Origin: Novosphingobium ginsenosidimutans
Lineage (GTDB): Bacteria; Pseudomonadota; Alphaproteobacteria; Sphingomonadales; Sphingomonadaceae
NCBI RefSeq assembly: GCF_007954425.1
Contig: NZ_CP042345.1
Coordinates: forward strand, 186,001-250,000
DNA: 64,000 nucleotides
Reading direction: 5' to 3'
The position numbers were made by a program, and so were the translations under genes. Shown in pieces: positions 1-9,284 of the stretch. The stretch's first letter is position 1. Every line of letters starts with the position of its first letter. The notes below the pieces were generated by a model. It was given only the letters and a program-made list of their open reading frames with translations. It did no database searches and was not told the origin of the DNA.

Positions 1-14
1 GATGGGGCGGGTCA

Positions 15-953
15 TCATTCTCCCCTCCCTCTTGCGGGAGGGGTCGGGGGTGGGCCCGCCTGGGTGCGCATGGAGGAAGGCCCACCCCTAGCCCCTCCCG
101 CAAGCGGGAGGGGAATTGTCCGCCGCACTTCGGCCAAACGGGCCAGGGTCTTCGGGATTGTCGGGCCGCCGCACCACAGCAGCTTCGGCTCCAGCGGCGC
201 GCGGGTCGTGCGCTTGAGGCCGGCCAGCGCCGGATGGGCCAGCAGCCGGTCTTCCTCGCCGTGGCTGTGGCCGGCGGCCAGGATCACGCGCGGCGGCTGG
301 GCCAGCATGGCTTCCAGCGGCAGATGGCTGGCCTGCGAGAGGCCGCGCGCGGCAGCGACATTGCTGAAACCGGTGTGCTCCAGCAGCGCGGTGATCAATG
401 TCCCCTCTCCCGCGACGATCCCGCCGCCTTGCCAGACAATCGCGTCAACGGGTGGTCCAGCAGGCGCCTTGCTGGCCGCCAGTGCCGCTTCAATCCGGCG
501 AACCAGCGCCTCGCCGCGCTGCGGATGCCCGGCCAGCGCCGCGAGACGACGGACCTGCGCCACGCTGTCCGGCACGGTCGCAGCAATCGGCACCTGCTCC
601 AGCTTCAGTCCCAGCCGTTCCAGCGCCGAACGGGTGGCCGGCGGGGTGAAGGTGCCATCGACCACCACATCGGGTCTCAGCGCCAGCACTTCCTCGACCG
701 AGCCGCCGGTCGCACGGAATTGCCGGGCTGTGGCCAGGTCCATCGAAGACCCCGCCGGATCCTGGCTGTAATGCGAGATCGCGAGGATCTGCGCCGGGGC
801 GGCCACCTCAGCCAGGATCGCATCGGTACAAGGATTGAGGCTGACAATGGTGGGCAGCGCCAGTGCAGCATTTGGGGAGGCAGCCTCACGCGCCGGGGCG
901 GCAGTGCAACCTGCCAGCACCAGCGCGAAGAGGCTGCCCCAGCGCTTTACCAC
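15..953 (-). CDS. BtuF-like cobalamin/metal-complex ABC substrate-binding lipoprotein
   Basis: 312 aa. A lipobox (LVLAGC, Cys about residue 16) marks a lipoprotein. The rest reads as a helical-backbone metal receptor of the BtuF/FhuD type: 'PTIVSLNPCTDAIL' at the start of the mature part and 'EEVLALRPDVVVDG' in the first lobe. It would bind cobalamin, or possibly another metal chelate, in the periplasm and deliver it to an ABC importer, whose permease and ATPase genes are not in the window. The GTG start overlaps the stop of the upstream BtuB-like receptor by 7 nt, so translation is probably coupled and the B12 riboswitch upstream controls both. About 25 C-terminal residues (Gly/Pro/Arg-rich) are encoded by the inverted repeat and are probably not part of the fold. 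Confidence 0.8.
   Translation of the reverse strand: MVKRWGSLFALVLAGCTAAPAREAASPNAALALPTIVSLNPCTDAILAEVAAPAQILAISHYSQDPAGSSMDLATARQFRATGGSVEEVLALRPDVVVDGTFTPPATRSALERLGLKLEQVPIAATVPDSVAQVRRLAALAGHPQRGEALVRRIEAALAASKAPAGPPVDAIVWQGGGIVAGEGTLITALLEHTGFSNVAAARGLSQASHLPLEAMLAQPPRVILAAGHSHGEEDRLLAHPALAGLKRTTRAPLEPKLLWCGGPTIPKTLARLAEVRRTIPLPLAGGARGGPSSMRTQAGPPPTPPARGRGE
22..113. repeat. REP/BIME-like paired inverted repeat
   Basis: Two 35-nt arms (22-56 and 79-113) are reverse complements with 4 mismatches, separated by 22 nt. Each arm carries its own small palindrome around CTTGCGGGAGGGG, so the whole is a palindrome of palindromes, as in paired REP elements of GC-rich proteobacteria. It lies inside the 3' end of the minus-strand BtuF-like ORF and supplies its last codons. 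I found no second copy in this window. Confidence 0.75.
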
Positions 954-2803
954 TTGGCCCGTACCCCGACGAAGGCCGAGCGGCCATAGGTGCCGTAACC
1001 GGCGACGGTCTGGTAATCCGTATCGGTCACGTTCTCGACCCGGCCATAGAGCTCGAACCGCTCGCCCAGCGGCAGGCTGGCGCGCAGGGTCAGCAGACCA
1101 TAGCCATCGAGCCGGGTGAAGTTGCCGCGATCATCGAAGCTGTCGCCCGCCAGGCGCAGGTCCGCGCCCAGCTTGAGCCCGGCCACTGGAGTTTCCCAAT
1201 CCAGCCCGGCACTGGCGAGGTCGCGTGGGCGGCGGGGCAGATCGCGGCCCGTCGCTCGGTCGGTCGCCTTGATGTGGCTGTAGGCGAGACGAGCGCGGAG
1301 CTGGTCAGTCAGCGCGAAACCGCCTTCCACCTCTACCCCCTCGGCGCGGGTGCGGCCGGTGTTGAAGTATCCGGCCGGGAACACGTAATCGATCAGGTTC
1401 CGGCTATCGCGGCGGAACAGGGTGATCGCCAGGTGACGGCTGCCACTGCGATCGCCGTATTCAAGCCCTGCCTCGTAAGCCTTGCTGGTCTCCGGCCGGA
1501 GCGCCACGTTCCCGCCAAAGCCGTAGAGCTGGTACAGCGTTGGCGCCTTGAAGCCCTCGCCATAGGATGCGCGCAGGCGCAGGTTGTCGGCCAGTTCGTA
1601 GGACCCGTTCGCGCCAAAGGTCCAATGGGTGCCGAAGCGGTCATGATCATCGACCCGGACGCCAGCCGAAAGATGCAGGCCGTCCGCGTGGTAGCCCAGC
1701 AGGACGTGTGCGCTTGAGAGGCGGGCATCGTTTTGGGGATCGAAGCTGGTGGTGAAGCGGGTCCACTCGCTGTCCGCGCCAAAGTTGAGAGTGACACTGT
1801 CGGTCAGGTCCGCCTTGCCAGAGAAATCGGCCCGCCAAGACCGACCGCTGGTGGCGAAATTCGGCGCGGTGCTGGCCGCATCGTCGAAGTAGTCCCGGCG
1901 GGTATCAGAATAGGCCAGGCCCAGCTTTAGCGAGACCGCACTGGCGTCATAGTCCAACCCAATCCGGCCCGAGCCCTGGCGCGTGGTCTGCACTTCGGGT
2001 GTATCGGCAAAGCTGAAAGTCGGCGGCGGGAAGCCATCGAAATCGACCCGGCTATCGGCATAGCGCGCAGCAGCAACCAGCGAGAGGCCGTCGGCCAAGC
2101 TGGCATAGCCGCGCAGCGACCCATGCCACTGGCGGAAGCCATCGGCCTCGGTCCCCGGCGCATAGGCTGAGATGCCATCGCTGCGGACATGACCGCCGCT
2201 GACCGTCAGGCCATAGCCATTGCCGGACGTACCCAGCGTGGCGTCGGCAGTCAGCGTGTCGTTCGCGCCATATTCGAATCCCGCCCGCACGCCATCGATC
2301 TGGGCACTAGTCAGGGCGAGTACCCCGCCGATCGCATCCGACCCCCAGACCACCGAGTTGGAGCCGCGCAGCAGTTCGATCTTGTCGATTGCGCCGGTCA
2401 TCAGTGTGCCGAGGTCGAACCCGCCCGACGGCGCGGCGACATCCGCCAGCCGCACGCCATCCAGCGTCACCACCAGCTGCTGCGAATTGGCGCCGCGCAC
2501 GAACAGGCTGGTCTGGCTACCGAGCGGGCCAGAGCGGGCGAGTGAGACGCCGGGCAGGCGTTCGAGAACGCGGGTGAGGTCGGGACCCTGGACCGACGCG
2601 ATCTCGTTCGCGCCGATGACGCTGATCGATTGGCCAGTCTCACTGACGCGCTGGGCGGTGCCAGAGGCAACCACAGTGATGGTTTCTGGCTTGACCCGCT
2701 CATGGATCAGGAAGCAGCAACCGCCATCCTCCGAATCCTGATCCTGCGCCAGGCCTGGTGTGGCAAAGGTCAGCGAAGTAGCAAGTAAAAACAGATATTT
2801 CAC
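947..2803 (-). CDS. btuB: BtuB-like TonB-dependent cobalamin receptor
   Basis: 618 aa outer-membrane receptor. A signal peptide (VKYLFLLATSLTFATPGLAQ) is followed by a TonB-box region (ETITVVASG), a plug domain with 'LERLPGVSLARSGPLGSQTSLFVRGANSQQ', and a 22-strand-type barrel ending in aromatic Trp. Length and plug resemble BtuB. I place the start at a GTG (2801-2803) preceded by GGAAGGA at 6-nt spacing. An upstream ATG at 2878 would run through the riboswitch expression platform and put 25 non-signal residues first. The cobalamin riboswitch directly upstream supports vitamin B12 as substrate. It is co-transcribed with the overlapping BtuF-like gene. An odd cysteine pair (GGCCFL) lies just before the TonB box. 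Confidence 0.9.
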   Translation of the reverse strand: MKYLFLLATSLTFATPGLAQDQDSEDGGCCFLIHERVKPETITVVASGTAQRVSETGQSISVIGANEIASVQGPDLTRVLERLPGVSLARSGPLGSQTSLFVRGANSQQLVVTLDGVRLADVAAPSGGFDLGTLMTGAIDKIELLRGSNSVVWGSDAIGGVLALTSAQIDGVRAGFEYGANDTLTADATLGTSGNGYGLTVSGGHVRSDGISAYAPGTEADGFRQWHGSLRGYASLADGLSLVAAARYADSRVDFDGFPPPTFSFADTPEVQTTRQGSGRIGLDYDASAVSLKLGLAYSDTRRDYFDDAASTAPNFATSGRSWRADFSGKADLTDSVTLNFGADSEWTRFTTSFDPQNDARLSSAHVLLGYHADGLHLSAGVRVDDHDRFGTHWTFGANGSYELADNLRLRASYGEGFKAPTLYQLYGFGGNVALRPETSKAYEAGLEYGDRSGSRHLAITLFRRDSRNLIDYVFPAGYFNTGRTRAEGVEVEGGFALTDQLRARLAYSHIKATDRATGRDLPRRPRDLASAGLDWETPVAGLKLGADLRLAGDSFDDRGNFTRLDGYGLLTLRASLPLGERFELYGRVENVTDTDYQTVAGYGTYGRSAFVGVRAKW

Positions 2804-2809
2804 ACGAAT

Positions 2810-2849
2810 TCCTTCCATCATGAACGAACTGCCGTTCATGGCGGAAGGA
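2810..2849 (-). promoter_or_regulatory. SD-sequestering hairpin (expression platform)
   Basis: On the minus strand TCCTTCC (2843-2849) can pair with the ribosome binding site GGAAGGA (2810-2816). An inner 7-bp stem ATGAACG/CGTTCAT closes a 6-nt loop, and a 3x3 internal loop separates the two stems. The structure sits between the B12 aptamer and the btuB GTG and would hide the SD, which fits translational control by the riboswitch. Pairing is read directly; the regulatory role is inferred. Confidence 0.75.
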
Positions 2850-2889
2850 GCCGCGGGATTGCGGTTCCTCTGCTGCATTCCGGTACACC

Positions 2890-3085
2890 CCGCCCGGCTG
2901 CGGAACGACCGTCACTGGCAGGTCTCCTGGCTCCCGGATCAGCGCCTTGCCCCGCCTTCCCAGTCCGAAAACCAGTGGCATGTGGAGGCTTGGCTCCCCG
3001 GTCACAGTTGCGGGGGCAGCGCGGCATTTCCAACCGCTTCCCTCTTAGGTCTGGCGCTAACCAGACAACCGATGACGTGCCGCAT
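2890..3085 (-). promoter_or_regulatory. Cobalamin (B12) riboswitch aptamer
   Basis: The minus strand contains the class-defining conserved blocks in order: GCTGCCCCCGCAACTGTGA (3002-3020), GCCACTGG (2972-2979) and AGCCAGGAGACCTGCC (2917-2932), with a 5' stem near 3040-3075. These match the adenosylcobalamin riboswitch core. It precedes a BtuB-like receptor and should repress it when B12 is plentiful. The exact ends are approximate. Confidence 0.95.
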
Positions 3086-3246
3086 CCCTAATCCGGGCCA
3101 ACCGCAAGGGCAAGATTTTAACCGCTTAAGGCTATCGCGCAGGCTCGTCCCGCTTCGGCACGGCGCGATTTGCGTTGTGGCGCGGCACCCCGTCCCGGCC
3201 TTACGCGCTACGTCGCGTAATCAGCAGGAACCGAATGGTCGCAACT

Positions 3247-3519
3247 TTAGACCCTGTTTCACTTAGGTGGATGCATCGGCACGGAGCCGAGTTTGGCTCA
3301 GCGCGAGGCGCGAGGAGAGAGCAATGCTCGTATATAGTGACCGACGAGCAACGCTGCGGCGGGCCAAACTCGGCTCGCCCCTTGGGGTCGCGTCAGGAAG
3401 CCCGCTGGACAGCGTCGCGTCGCCTTGCAGGGGCCGCCAGCCCCTGCTGCGCGCCGTTCCTTGCCAGCGGGCTTCCTGACGCGATGACGATGCGTCCACC
3501 TAAATGAAACAGGGTCTAA
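3247..3519. mobile_element. MITE-like nested inverted-repeat element (273 bp)
   Basis: Terminal 32-bp inverted repeats (3247-3278 and 3488-3519) differ at only 2 positions and begin TTAGACCCTGTTTCA. Inside are two more inverted repeats: 3284-3299 with 3361-3376 (15 of 16 pairing), and 3388-3408 with 3464-3484 (21 of 21 pairing), plus a GCAGGGGC/GCCCCTGC hairpin near 3427-3447. No transposase is encoded. The ends could be read as a TA target duplication (TA-GACCC...GGGTC-TA), as in Tc1/IS630-type MITEs, but this is inference. The element separates the B12 leader from the SleB gene and overlaps the first codons of the SleB ORF. Confidence 0.75.
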
Positions 3520-4649
3520 CCCCCAGCCTGGAGCCCCGGCCGCGTGATTTCGGCGCGCGGTTCAAGCGCCGCCGCGTGGCGACGCTGGCCGCCCGGCTGC
3601 GCCGACGGCACCTGGGGCGGCGGGCGCTGGTGCTGGTGGCGGCTTTTGCCGTTCCGGCGATTGCCGCGCCGGGCGACTGGCAGGGCTTCGGGATCGGCAA
3701 CGCCGGATCTGCCTCAGTCGAGGTCGAGCCGCTGCCGTTCGAACGACCGGGTGAGAGCTTCCCCGGTTCCGCCTTCTACTATCTGGCTCAGGACGAAGTC
3801 CTGCCGCCGCTGGTCGAGACGCAAAGCGACGCCGATGGCGACCAGCTGTTCGTTGATGAACGCGCCGGGCCGATCGCCCGGGCGATGCGGATCGACAATT
3901 CGGGCGTCGACCGGACCCGCGCACTCGAATGCCTGACCGCTGCGGTCTATTACGAAGCGCGCAGCGAAAGCGACCAGGGCCAGCGCGCGGTGGCGCAGGT
4001 CGTGCTCAACCGCGTCGCCCATCCCAGCTACCCGAACACGGTCTGCGGCGTGGTCTATCAGGGCTCTGAGCGGTCGACCGGCTGCCAGTTCAGCTTCACC
4101 TGCGATGGCTCGCTGGCCAAGGCGCCCAACCGGATGTTCTGGTACCGGGCCGAGAACGTCGCCCGCGCGGCCCTTTCGGGTTACGTCGAGCGTAGCGTCG
4201 GCCTGGCCACCCATTACCACACCATCGCGATCTTCCCCTACTGGGCGCCAAGCCTGCGTCACATCATCACTGTCGGCGCCCACCGCTTCTATCGCTTCGG
4301 CGGAGCAGCGGGCGATGCTGGCGCCTTTCGCTTTGCCTATCGCGGCGGCGAGCCCGTGGCAGCGCCGCACGCCCGCAATGCGGCGGCGGACAAGCTGCCC
4401 GACCCGGCGCTTGATCCGCTGGCGCTGCAGAAGGCCTACGAGGCGGGATTGCAGGCCGCAGCCGCGCCAGCGATGCTCCCTGCTGCCAGTCTGCAGCCGG
4501 CCCGCCCGCATGCCGCGCCCAGCTATGCCCCTGAAGTGCAGAACCGCGGCGGCGAAGCGCTTTATCGCGGCGATCGCCTGCCACAGGACAACGGCGTGCG
4601 GCCCGAATACCAGAATTCCGGTCGCTGGATCGGCCCACCCGGCACCTGA
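3504..4649 (+). CDS. SleB-type cell wall hydrolase
   Basis: 381 aa. A basic N-terminus is followed by a hydrophobic segment (about residues 42-55), so the protein is exported or membrane-anchored. The Hydrolase_2/SleB domain spans about residues 140-265: 'ALECLTAAVYYEARSESDQG', then 'AVAQVVLNRVAHPSYP', and 'GCQFSFTCDG'. The Glu of YYEAR is the likely catalytic acid of this lytic-transglycosylase-like family. The C-terminal 110 residues are Ala/Pro-rich and low complexity. The first ATG (3504) lies inside the right terminal repeat of the MITE-like element and has no clear SD. The in-frame GTG at 3576 is an alternative start. Confidence 0.8.
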   Translation: MKQGLTPSLEPRPRDFGARFKRRRVATLAARLRRRHLGRRALVLVAAFAVPAIAAPGDWQGFGIGNAGSASVEVEPLPFERPGESFPGSAFYYLAQDEVLPPLVETQSDADGDQLFVDERAGPIARAMRIDNSGVDRTRALECLTAAVYYEARSESDQGQRAVAQVVLNRVAHPSYPNTVCGVVYQGSERSTGCQFSFTCDGSLAKAPNRMFWYRAENVARAALSGYVERSVGLATHYHTIAIFPYWAPSLRHIITVGAHRFYRFGGAAGDAGAFRFAYRGGEPVAAPHARNAAADKLPDPALDPLALQKAYEAGLQAAAAPAMLPAASLQPARPHAAPSYAPEVQNRGGEALYRGDRLPQDNGVRPEYQNSGRWIGPPGT

Positions 4650-4766
4650 CGGGAACCGGCACCCCCGCGCCCGACTTGGTTAAGCTTCAGCAACCATAGT
4701 TCCGCACGAAGCCTTAGCGGGCCCTGGCTATGGCCAATGGAACGTTGCCACAAGCTAAGGTCCGCC

Positions 4767-5075
4767 ATGCCAATCCATTTCGCCGCTGCCCGTTCACCGA
4801 TTGCCGCGCTGGTCAATCCGGCGCGTCGCAACCGGATCATCGGGCGCGCCGCCAACGATAATGGCACGCCGGGCCACAGCGCCGAACTGCGCGCCGCGCT
4901 CAAGCATTTTGCCGAGCATGGCCTGGGTGCCGCCACGGTTGCCCGTCAGAACGCCGAGCACGCCTTTTTCCGCGGCGACCGGCAGGGTTACCTGCACTGG
5001 CTGGGGATTTGCCGCACGCTGGATCGGCGCATGGCCCAGGTCCTGTCGACCCAGGTAGCAGCGGGTAACGACTGA
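4767..5075 (+). CDS. Conserved-looking small soluble protein, function unknown
   Basis: 102 aa from the ATG at 4767, which follows AAGG by 6 nt; the longer ORF start at 4737 lacks an SD. No signal peptide or membrane segment. The N-terminal third is basic (PARRNRIIGRAAND); the rest is predicted helical with 'ARQNAEHAFFRGDRQGYLHWLGICRTLDRRMA'. I do not recognise a family with a known activity. It stands alone between the SleB gene and the GGDEF-EAL gene, all on the same strand. Confidence 0.65.
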   Translation: MPIHFAAARSPIAALVNPARRNRIIGRAANDNGTPGHSAELRAALKHFAEHGLGAATVARQNAEHAFFRGDRQGYLHWLGICRTLDRRMAQVLSTQVAAGND

Positions 5076-5156
5076 CTACGCGGCACGGTAACCGGATCAT
5101 TAACTAATCGGTGACCTCTCTGCGCTAGGCCGCTCTGGTTAAAGAGGGAGCAAGAA

Positions 5157-7100
5157 ATCAAGCGCTGGCGAACCTTGCTGCGGGTACTTTTCCGAACCAA
5201 CGCGTTGGACGATCGTGTCCGGCGGACGCTGGTTGACAACCTGTATGCAAATCCCGGCTCGCTGACCGCCGGCGCCGCCAACGGTATCATCTCGGCTCTC
5301 GTCGCTGCCGCCTATTCCGGAAACGCGCTGATCTGGCAGGTTGCCCTGCTACTTTCGGCGATCGGCGTGACCCGGGTTGCCATGGCGGTCGGTCTGCCGC
5401 GCCTGAAAGTGCGCGATACCAAGCGACTGGAACTGCTCTACGAACTGGGCGCCTTCAGCTACACGGCAACGGTCGGGTTCTTTACGGCGCTTACGATCGC
5501 CTACAACATTCCGCTGGCCGCGCAGATGCTGATGGCCTGTTACGCGATCGGCTATGCCGGCGGCATGGCCACCCGCAACGCCGGCCGCCCGATCATTTCG
5601 GTTGCCGGGATGGTGCTGACGTTCACCCCGATCTGCATCGCGCTGTGGCAAACTGGCGATACCGCCGCGCGCACCCTCGCTGCGGCGATCGTCATCTGCT
5701 TTGCCGGCATGGTCTCGATCGCGTTGCAGATCTTCCGCACGCTGCGCGATTCGATCGCTGCTGCCGAAACCAGCGCACGCCTTGCCGACAAGATGCAGCA
5801 TCTGGCCCGGACCGATGTGGTGACCGGGCTGCACAACCGCGCCGGCCTTAACCACTACCTCGTCGAGCACCTCGCGCGGCCGCGCACGGCACCCAAGCTG
5901 GCCCTATTCTGGTGCGACCTCGACCGGTTCAAGGAAGTCAACGACGTGCTTGGCCACCAGGTTGGTGACCGGGTCTTGACCGAAGTGGCCCAGCGCCTGC
6001 GCAGCCAAGCCAAACCCGATGCCGTGATCGGCCGCTTCGGCGGCGATGAGTTTATCATGGCCTGCGACGTCAAGGACCGCCGCGAGGTGGAGACGATTGC
6101 CCTTGCCGTGCTGGGCGAGATCACCCGGCCGATGCGGCTGGAGAATGACCGGCTCGAGATTTCGTGCTCGATGGGCGTCGCACTGCTGCCCGATGACGGC
6201 GACGACCTTGAAAGCGTGATGCTGGGTGCTGACCTTGCGCTCTATCATGCCAAGGTCAACGGCCGGAACCAGGCCAGTTTCTATGACCGCTCGATGAGCC
6301 GCGACCTCGTGCGCCGCCGCGAGATCGAGGCCGAACTGCGCGTCGCGGTGCAGCGCGACGAGCTGTCGATCTTCTTCCAGCCAATCGTCGATCTGGCCAC
6401 CGGCCGGATCAAGGCGTTCGAAGCGCTGGTCCGCTGGTTCCACCCCGAAAAGGGCGAACTGCGCCCCGACGAGTTCATACCGGTGGCCGAAGAAACCGGT
6501 GCGATCATCACCCTGGGCAACTGGATCACGGCACAAGCGGCCAAGGCAGCCGCAACCTGGCCGGAGGACATCACTGTCGCGGTCAACCTCTCGCCGCTGC
6601 AAATCAAGGCACCGGGGGCTGCGCTGGGCATCCTCAACGCGCTGCGCGAAGCCAAGCTCGACCCGCGGCGGCTTGAGCTGGAGATCACCGAAACGGTGCT
6701 GCTCGACCACTCGCAGCAGACCGAGGACTTCATTGCCGAGCTGTCAGCTGCCGGCGTGCGGTTCGCGCTCGACGATTTCGGCACCGGCTATTCCTCGCTC
6801 GGCTATCTCAACAAGTATCCGTTCGGGAAGATCAAGGTCGACCGCAGCTTCGTTTCCGGTCCCAATGCCGGCAAGAAGAGCGACGCCATCATCCGCGCCG
6901 TTTCGGGCATGGCCACCACGCTCGACATGGCCATCGTCGCTGAGGGTCTGGAAACGGTCGAGCAGGTCGAAGCGGTCAAGGCCGCGGGTTGCACCCTGGG
7001 CCAGGGCTATTACTTCAGCCGCGCCGTGCCCGATTACCTGGCCGCCATGCTGATCGCCCAGGAACGCGAAAAGTTCGAACCGCAGCGCGCGACGGGTTGA
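5157..7100 (+). CDS. Membrane-anchored GGDEF-EAL cyclic-di-GMP protein
   Basis: About 647 aa. The N-terminal ~200 residues hold five or six hydrophobic helices. The GGDEF domain (about 215-375) has an intact GGDEF motif (GRFGGDEFIMACD), but no RxxD inhibitory site at the usual spacing. The EAL domain (about 395-635) keeps the catalytic signatures: EALVRW, NLSPLQ, ELEITET, DDFGTGYSSL, KVDRSF, AEGLET and GQGYYFS. Both synthesis and hydrolysis of c-di-GMP are therefore possible. There is no in-frame ATG or GTG near the 5' end. I place the start at ATC (5157), six nt after GAGGGAG, giving IKRWRTLLR. The alternative is TTG at 5175, which lacks an SD at proper spacing. Confidence 0.9.
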   Translation: MKRWRTLLRVLFRTNALDDRVRRTLVDNLYANPGSLTAGAANGIISALVAAAYSGNALIWQVALLLSAIGVTRVAMAVGLPRLKVRDTKRLELLYELGAFSYTATVGFFTALTIAYNIPLAAQMLMACYAIGYAGGMATRNAGRPIISVAGMVLTFTPICIALWQTGDTAARTLAAAIVICFAGMVSIALQIFRTLRDSIAAAETSARLADKMQHLARTDVVTGLHNRAGLNHYLVEHLARPRTAPKLALFWCDLDRFKEVNDVLGHQVGDRVLTEVAQRLRSQAKPDAVIGRFGGDEFIMACDVKDRREVETIALAVLGEITRPMRLENDRLEISCSMGVALLPDDGDDLESVMLGADLALYHAKVNGRNQASFYDRSMSRDLVRRREIEAELRVAVQRDELSIFFQPIVDLATGRIKAFEALVRWFHPEKGELRPDEFIPVAEETGAIITLGNWITAQAAKAAATWPEDITVAVNLSPLQIKAPGAALGILNALREAKLDPRRLELEITETVLLDHSQQTEDFIAELSAAGVRFALDDFGTGYSSLGYLNKYPFGKIKVDRSFVSGPNAGKKSDAIIRAVSGMATTLDMAIVAEGLETVEQVEAVKAAGCTLGQGYYFSRAVPDYLAAMLIAQEREKFEPQRATG

Positions 7101-7114
7101 TCGCCGAGCGCGAT

Positions 7115-7131
7115 CCTGCCGCTACGGCAGG
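7115..7131 (+). terminator. Short GC hairpin after the GGDEF-EAL gene
   Basis: CCTGCCG and CGGCAGG form a perfect 7-bp stem with a 3-nt loop, 15 nt after the stop codon. No T-run follows, so it may be a 3' end stabiliser or weak terminator rather than a classic intrinsic terminator. Confidence 0.4.
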
Positions 7132-7144
7132 GGCATCTGCCTAG

Positions 7145-8296
<1,152 letters not shown>

Positions 8297-8323
8297 GAAC
8301 AACTCCCCGGGAGACCTCAATCC

Positions 8324-9214
8324 ATGTCCATTCTCATCAACAAGCACACCAAGGTCATCACCCAGGGGATGACCGGCGCCACCGGTACCTTCCACACCGA
8401 ACAGGCGCTGGCTTACGGCACGCAGATGGTTGCGGGCGTGACCCCCGGCAAGGGCGGCACGACCCACATCGGCCTGCCGCAGTATGACACCGTGCATGAA
8501 GCCAAGGCCGCAACCGGCGCCACCGCTTCGTGCATCTACGTGCCGCCGCCGGGTGCAGCCGACGCGATCCTGGAAGCGATCGACGCCGAGATGGAACTGA
8601 TCGTCTGCATCACCGAGGGCATTCCGGTGCTCGACATGGTCAAGGTGAAGCGCGCCCTTTCGGGTTCCAAATCGCGCCTGATCGGCCCGAACTGCCCCGG
8701 CGTGCTGACGCCGGACGAGTGCAAGATCGGCATCATGCCCGGTTCGATCTTTAAGAAGGGTTCGGTCGGCGTCGTCAGCCGCTCGGGCACCCTCACCTAT
8801 GAAGCCGTGTTCCAGACCACCAACATCGGCCTGGGCCAGACGACCGCCGTCGGCATCGGCGGTGACCCGGTCAACGGCACCAACTTCATCGACGTGCTCG
8901 AACTGTTCCTGGCTGATGACGAGACCAAGTCGATCATTATGATCGGCGAGATCGGCGGCGATGCCGAAGAACAGGCCGCGCAGTTCCTGATCGACGAAGC
9001 CAAGCGCGGCCGCAAGAAGCCGATGGCCGGCTTCATTGCCGGGCGCACGGCCCCTCCGGGCCGCCGCATGGGCCACGCCGGCGCGATCGTTTCGGGCGGC
9101 AAGGGCGACGCGGAAAGCAAGATCGCGGCGATGGAAGCCGCAGGCATCCGCGTCTCGAACTCGCCCAGCCTGCTCGGCGAAACGCTCGCCGAAGTGCTCA
9201 AGGAACTGGCCTGA
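8324..9214 (+). CDS. sucD: Succinyl-CoA ligase alpha subunit
   Basis: 296 aa. The CoA-binding N-terminal domain ([18 protein letters not shown]) is followed by the ligase domain. '[16 protein letters not shown]' carries the His that is phosphorylated during catalysis. It works with the beta subunit SucC to convert succinyl-CoA to succinate with nucleotide triphosphate formation. sucC is often its upstream neighbour but is not here: mdh lies 27 nt upstream, so the beta subunit must be encoded elsewhere. Confidence 0.97.
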   Translation: MSILINKHTKVITQGMTGATGTFHTEQALAYGTQMVAGVTPGKGGTTHIGLPQYDTVHEAKAATGATASCIYVPPPGAADAILEAIDAEMELIVCITEGIPVLDMVKVKRALSGSKSRLIGPNCPGVLTPDECKIGIMPGSIFKKGSVGVVSRSGTLTYEAVFQTTNIGLGQTTAVGIGGDPVNGTNFIDVLELFLADDETKSIIMIGEIGGDAEEQAAQFLIDEAKRGRKKPMAGFIAGRTAPPGRRMGHAGAIVSGGKGDAESKIAAMEAAGIRVSNSPSLLGETLAEVLKELA

Positions 9215-9284
9215 TCCATAGGGGGTTGCGCGGATGCCCGAGGGCGTCCGATCCGCAACCCCTCCTCCCCCAGGATGGATACCC

